Source of the DNA: Motilibacter aurantiacus | GTDB taxonomy: Bacteria > Actinomycetota > Actinomycetes > Motilibacterales > Motilibacteraceae | Direction: 5' to 3' | Length of the DNA: 64,000 nt | NCBI RefSeq assembly: GCF_011250645.1 | Contig: NZ_JAANNO010000001.1 | Location: 268,657-332,656, forward strand | Part shown: positions 60,999 through 64,000 of the stretch, in pieces | Layout: the number at the start of each line of letters is the position of its first letter | How positions within the stretch are numbered: position 1 is the first letter of the stretch | Notes under the pieces: model-generated | Seen by the model: only the letters and a program-made list of their open reading frames with translations | The model's database searches: none | What the model was told of the DNA's origin: nothing | Position numbers and translations under genes: made by a program

Positions 60999-63587
60999 CG
61001 ACCAGCGCGGCGGCGCCGGCTCGCCGGTCGGGGTGAAGGCGTAGACGTTCCCGTCCCACGCGCCGATGACGAGCGCGTTGCCGGACACCGCGGGGGACGA
61101 CGCCACCCAGGGGCCGATGCGGTAGGACCACAACGGCTGGCCGGTCTCGCGGTCGAAGCCGCGGACGTACCCGTCGTTGGAGCCGACGTAGACCATGTCG
61201 CCGGACACCGCGGGCGAGGAGAGGATGGCGTGGCCGGTCGTCTGCGACCACTTCGGCCGGCCGGTGGCGAGATCGACGGCGGTGAAGCTGCCATCACTGA
61301 AGCCGACGTATGCGGTTCCGTCCGCCACCGCGGGCGCGGACCCCGTCCCCTCGCCGGCGAGGTACGACCTGCCGGGGCTGCTGTAGCGCCAGGCCTCCAC
61401 GCCGGTCTCGGCGTTCGAGGCGACCAGGATGTCGCTCTGGTGGTTCGTGAGCACCAGGCCGTCGGCGACGACGGGGGCCGAGCGGCTCCAGCCGCCGGCG
61501 GGGGTGCGCGTCCACCGCTGCGCGCCCGTCTCGGCGTTCAGCGCGGTGACCTGGCCGCCCTGGGCGACGATGTAGACGGTCCCGTCCGCCACCGCCGGTG
61601 AGCCGAAGGCGTGCCAGGTCGCACCGCTGTTGCCCGACGTCCACCTGGGGGCTCCCGTGGTGGCGTCGAGCGCCGTGACGCGGACGCCGCTGCCCGGCAG
61701 GGTGTAGGCCATGTAGACCGTGCCGTCCGTCACGGTGGGCGAGAAGTAGCCCCACGTCCGCGTCGAGCCCGGTGGGCGCCAGGTCCAGCGCGTCGCGCCG
61801 GAGGCCGCGTCGACCGCGTAGAGCGTGCCGCGCACGGAGACCGCGAACACGGTCGCCCCGTCCGTCGCCGGGGACGTCTCGATCTGGCCGTCCGTGTGCA
61901 CGCGCCAGCGCTGCTGCCCGGTCGCGAGCTCCAGGCCGAGCAGCGAGTTCTGCGCGACGCCGTCGTCGTCGCGGACGCCGACGAACACGCCGCCGCCTGT
62001 CACGGCCGGGGACGAGGTGAGGATGTGCCCGCCCGTGCGCGCGGCCCACGCGAGGCCGAGCGGTGGCTCGAGCGTGTCGCCCGCGACCCCGCGGTGCGCG
62101 GGGTCGCCGTGGAAGCCGGACCAGGGGGCGCCCTGGCGGGGCTGCTGCACCTGGGCGGGCGGCACGACCGTGAACGTGCCGCTCCCCTCGTGCCGTCCCC
62201 AGCCCTTGTCGACGACGAGCACCTCGATGCGGTGGGCGCCGAGCGAGAGCTGCGAGGCGTCGAAGGCAGCGGCCCAGGACCACTCCCCCGACTTCTCCAG
62301 GTCGTGCCACGCGCCGCCGTCGATGCGGAAGCGGGCTTCGGTGTACTCCTTGCTCGTCTCGTAGGCGTCGAGCAGGATCTCCGTCCGCGCCTGCGGAAGG
62401 CGGCCGCCGTCGCCGGGCCGGACGAGCGAGAGCGTCGGGTCCGCGTCGTACTCCCGGAACGGCAGGGACACCTCACCGTCGAGGAACCGCACCACGCGGA
62501 AGCCGTTGGGCGTCTGGTCGATCGTGTACGCCGACGAGGTCGTGACCGCGTGCAGGGCGCCCTCGATGACCTCGTCGTCGACGTCGTTGGTGTGCGTGTG
62601 GCCCGCCAGCAGCAGCTCGGTGTCGTACTGCTCGAAGAGCTGGACGTACTGGGCGACCGTCGACGCGTTCGTGGTCTGCGGCGTGTTCAGCGGGATGTGG
62701 GTGATGACGACGACCTTGTTGCCCGGGCCGTGCAGCGCGAGGTCCTGCCGGGCCCACGCGAGCTGGTCCGCCTGGGCGGTGCCCTGGACGTCGTCGAGCA
62801 CGAGGAAGTGCTTGTCGCCGTAAGTGAACGAGTACCACTCCGGGCCCACGGCCTGCCGGTAGTTCTCGATGAGCTGCGCGTAGGACGGGCCGCGGGTCGA
62901 GTCGTACTCGTGGTTGCCGACGGCCGGCCAGACCGGCAGCGAGGAGGTCGCCGTCGCCGCCCGGTAGTCGGCGAACTCGCCGGGGGTCGCGTTGTTGGTC
63001 AGGTCGCCGGAGACCACGACGAAGCGGGGTGCCTCCTGCTTGGCCTTGCCGCTCTCGGCAGAGTTCTGCACCAGCGCGTCGACCTGGTCGAGCTGGTCGG
63101 TGAAGCGCTCCCGGTCGTTGAGCGTCCCGGCCTGCACGTGGACGTCCGCGAGGCCGACGAAGCGGAAGTCCTCGTCGCGAGACCGCGGGTCACGCCGCAG
63201 GGCGAAGTCGTTCTCCGCGTAGCCCGCGGCGTCCGGCTCGACGGGCTGGTAGAACTCCGGCTCGTTCGACTCGTCCAGCGGCAGGGCCCATCCGGACGGC
63301 AGGGAGACCTGCACGTAGTCGGTGAGGCGCCGCTCGGTGTCCACCGTGATCGTGTAGCGGCCACGGCGGTCGGTCGTGACGGTCTGCCGTCCGTCGGAGA
63401 CAGCCACGCCCTTGATGCCGCCCTCGTCGGCGTCCTGCGTGCCGTTGCCGTTCGCGTCGTCGTAGACGGTGCCCGTCACGACCGCCGTGCCGGGCGTGGC
63501 CTGGGCGGGTGGCCCTCCGGCCAGCGGTATCGCGAGCCCCACGGCCAGCGCGGCCGTGAGCGTCACGCGTGCCCTGCGTACGTGCAC
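58881..63587 (-). CDS. Giant secreted calcineurin-like phosphoesterase with beta-propeller and duplicated C-terminal modules
   Basis: A 1568-residue exported protein. Signal peptide about 1-30; an SdrD-B-like beta domain to about 130 (DDANGNGTQDADEGG); a calcineurin-like metallophosphoesterase at about 138-380 with Asp148/His150 (GLADVHV), GDLTNN (194), GNHEYD (224), His297 (ITHIPL) and GHTHTN (329); a linker; a seven-to-eight-bladed PQQ/BamB-type propeller at about 500-850; then two tandem modules of about 354 residues each (about 863-1216 and 1217-1568). Each module has a carboxypeptidase-regulatory-like fold and a larger domain beginning PVAGTSDVPLDWASS. The protein probably hydrolyses extracellular phosphoesters while its C-terminus binds another ligand. 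Confidence 0.9.
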   Translation of the reverse strand: MHVRRARVTLTAALAVGLAIPLAGGPPAQATPGTAVVTGTVYDDANGNGTQDADEGGIKGVAVSDGRQTVTTDRRGRYTITVDTERRLTDYVQVSLPSGWALPLDESNEPEFYQPVEPDAAGYAENDFALRRDPRSRDEDFRFVGLADVHVQAGTLNDRERFTDQLDQVDALVQNSAESGKAKQEAPRFVVVSGDLTNNATPGEFADYRAATATSSLPVWPAVGNHEYDSTRGPSYAQLIENYRQAVGPEWYSFTYGDKHFLVLDDVQGTAQADQLAWARQDLALHGPGNKVVVITHIPLNTPQTTNASTVAQYVQLFEQYDTELLLAGHTHTNDVDDEVIEGALHAVTTSSAYTIDQTPNGFRVVRFLDGEVSLPFREYDADPTLSLVRPGDGGRLPQARTEILLDAYETSKEYTEARFRIDGGAWHDLEKSGEWSWAAAFDASQLSLGAHRIEVLVVDKGWGRHEGSGTFTVVPPAQVQQPRQGAPWSGFHGDPAHRGVAGDTLEPPLGLAWAARTGGHILTSSPAVTGGGVFVGVRDDDGVAQNSLLGLELATGQQRWRVHTDGQIETSPATDGATVFAVSVRGTLYAVDAASGATRWTWRPPGSTRTWGYFSPTVTDGTVYMAYTLPGSGVRVTALDATTGAPRWTSGNSGATWHAFGSPAVADGTVYIVAQGGQVTALNAETGAQRWTRTPAGGWSRSAPVVADGLVLTNHQSDILVASNAETGVEAWRYSSPGRSYLAGEGTGSAPAVADGTAYVGFSDGSFTAVDLATGRPKWSQTTGHAILSSPAVSGDMVYVGSNDGYVRGFDRETGQPLWSYRIGPWVASSPAVSGNALVIGAWDGNVYAFTPTGEPAPPRWSRVVGTVTAGGPALPAARVVARDDDGEVVGDVSADGQGRFSIALPPGTYTLDAARRGFGPARRVVAVSGHGATVPADLALPRWPGPVAGTSDVPLDWASSTRPDTVLGTPYAYVGSDRITGAVTSEVAANNLAGAAQPGWLTDLGPNDALGQETLDWSELLVTAKAPGGPDWNRPGEQLPLPEVTVDGAAVVARGVAQADADVRAALRYEAVPGLDAVKMTLELTNAGTDAFSGNFAYVIDPDSTQDVSIVPGRTGQNPGYVAPGTAKFLYDGAATAGGSQAAHVLTWPEGQAPKTLEAMGYVAGLWFDASLAGGASRTITWYHGLAYPSAGPDVTINAAALANALTAPPGQQWSRVEGRSTDAQTGNPIPASVLVRDTSGAVRGGAVADAQGRYSLLLPPGEYTLDVSRRGYATGQGTFTLSGTGGGTVADIALARRTGPVAGTSDVPLDWASSTRPDTVAGQRHHYVESDRLTGAITSRVGANNSPGAAQPGWLSDLGPNDAKGAETLDWSELLLTRSTPGTPDWNRPGEHLPLPDVTVEGNSVVARGASAQTPAVKAKLTYAAEPGLDAVRMTLELTNTGSTAYTGNFAYVIDPDSAQDVSIVPGRAGTNAGYVAPGSATYLYTGATGGGGEQAAHVLAWPAAQAPRTLEAAGYVAGLWFDASLEAGASRTITWWHGLAYPSAGPDVTAGAATLASALRGRTP

Positions 63588-63614
63588 TGCGCTCTCCTAT
63601 TCCTGAGTCGTGGA

Positions 63615-64000
63615 TCAGGGAATCTGGAGTGCTGCTCTGACTGCGAGCGACACTCCGAGCCCGGTGAGCGCCACGGCACCGAGCGCCGGTGCCAGCGCCG
63701 CGAGCCGTGCCCCCGCCGGCCGCCGCTCGAGGAAGGCGGTCCCGGCGACGACGGCGAGCCCCGCGGCCGAGAGCGCTGCCGCGAGGCCGAGGCTGAACGC
63801 ACCGACGAGGGCCAGCCCCAGCGGCAGCCGGCCGAGCGACGCCGCCGCCAGCAGCACGACCAGCGCGGACGGCGAGGGGAAGAGCCCGCCGCTCGTGGCG
63901 AGCGCCAGCAGCCCGCGCCGGGACAGCGGCTCGGGGCCGGCGGGGGCGTGGGGATGGCTGTGGCCGTGCGGGTGGCCGTGCGGGTGGCCGTGCGGGTGGC
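63615..64000 (-). CDS. Nickel/cobalt exporter-like membrane protein (NicO/RcnA type), C-terminal part
   Basis: The gene runs beyond the window end; 128 residues are visible. A His-rich cytosolic loop (repeated H-P-H-G and HSHPHAP) precedes LATSGGLFPSPSALVVLL, the family motif of NicO/RcnA-type exporters, then three more hydrophobic segments to the C-terminus. His-rich loops of RcnA relatives bind nickel or cobalt. It begins 28 bases upstream of the giant phosphoesterase on the same strand, so the two may be co-transcribed. Confidence 0.82.
   Translation of the reverse strand, partial: HPHGHPHGHPHGHSHPHAPAGPEPLSRRGLLALATSGGLFPSPSALVVLLAAASLGRLPLGLALVGAFSLGLAAALSAAGLAVVAGTAFLERRPAGARLAALAPALGAVALTGLGVSLAVRAALQIP

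Overview
This window is chromosomal DNA from a high-GC Actinomycetota bacterium. The coding bias is very strong toward G or C at third positions, GTG starts are common, and many genes carry a TANNNT -10 box 6-9 bases before the start codon, the arrangement of leaderless transcripts. Conserved blocks match other actinobacteria: lpdA, punA, pmmB, add, deoA, cdd and sdhCDAB lie together in Mycobacterium tuberculosis (Rv3303c to Rv3319), and folD, mdh, trpS, an SCO4848-type protein and sdh lie near one another in Streptomyces. A chemotaxis receptor and three c-di-GMP enzymes suggest a motile, sensing lifestyle. I do not name a genus. I see no tRNA, rRNA, CRISPR array, insertion sequence or prophage, and no stretch longer than 300 bases without a gene.

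Layout. 1-2.7 kb: a truncated TetR regulator divergent from a DHA2-type MFS exporter, with a full promoter and an operator-like palindrome between them, then a conserved actinobacterial protein. 2.8-7.9 kb: a secreted subtilase, an aldo/keto reductase, an LpdA-type flavoprotein quinone reductase and a gamma-glutamylcyclotransferase-like protein. 7.9-17 kb: a methyl-accepting chemotaxis protein divergent from a GAF-GGDEF cyclase with a structured leader; then nicotinamidase, purine nucleoside phosphorylase and phosphopentomutase/phosphomannomutase; then a membrane GGDEF-EAL protein. 17-22 kb: a secreted glycerophosphodiesterase, a secreted unknown, a K+ channel, a PH-domain protein and a GNAT acetyltransferase. 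22-27.5 kb: deoC followed by a full aldehyde dehydrogenase and an overlapping half-length partner without catalytic residues, a DUF4142 protein and adenosine deaminase. 27.5-32.7 kb: cupin, membrane protein, a second GGDEF-EAL protein and a subtilase ending in nine GLTWR pentapeptides.

32.8-41.3 kb: one tight operon for nucleoside uptake and breakdown (bmp lipoprotein, ABC ATPase, two permeases, cytidine deaminase, thymidine phosphorylase) and an M20 amidohydrolase. With add, punA, the phosphomutase, deoC and the aldehyde dehydrogenases, the window holds a nearly complete route from imported nucleosides to bases, sugar phosphates and, via acetaldehyde, acetate. 41.4-44.8 kb: succinate dehydrogenase sdhCDAB. 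45-55 kb: a secreted unknown, a frameshifted zinc-type oxidoreductase with an aldo/keto reductase, a HAD phosphatase, a solo PemK/MazF-like protein, an SCO4848-type protein, a D-Ala-D-Ala carboxypeptidase, a YihY protein, a 2'-5' RNA ligase-like protein, TrpRS and a CorC-type membrane protein. 55-64 kb: icd, mdh, a DUF3017 protein, folD, a 1568-residue secreted phosphoesterase with a beta-propeller and a 354-residue tandem duplication, and a truncated nickel/cobalt exporter-like gene.

The main points for follow-up are the structured, Shine-Dalgarno-sequestering leader of the GAF-GGDEF gene; the split ALDH16-like pair beside deoC; the GLTWR repeat tail; the ABC ATPase gene with no normal start codon; and the duplicated module in the giant phosphoesterase.
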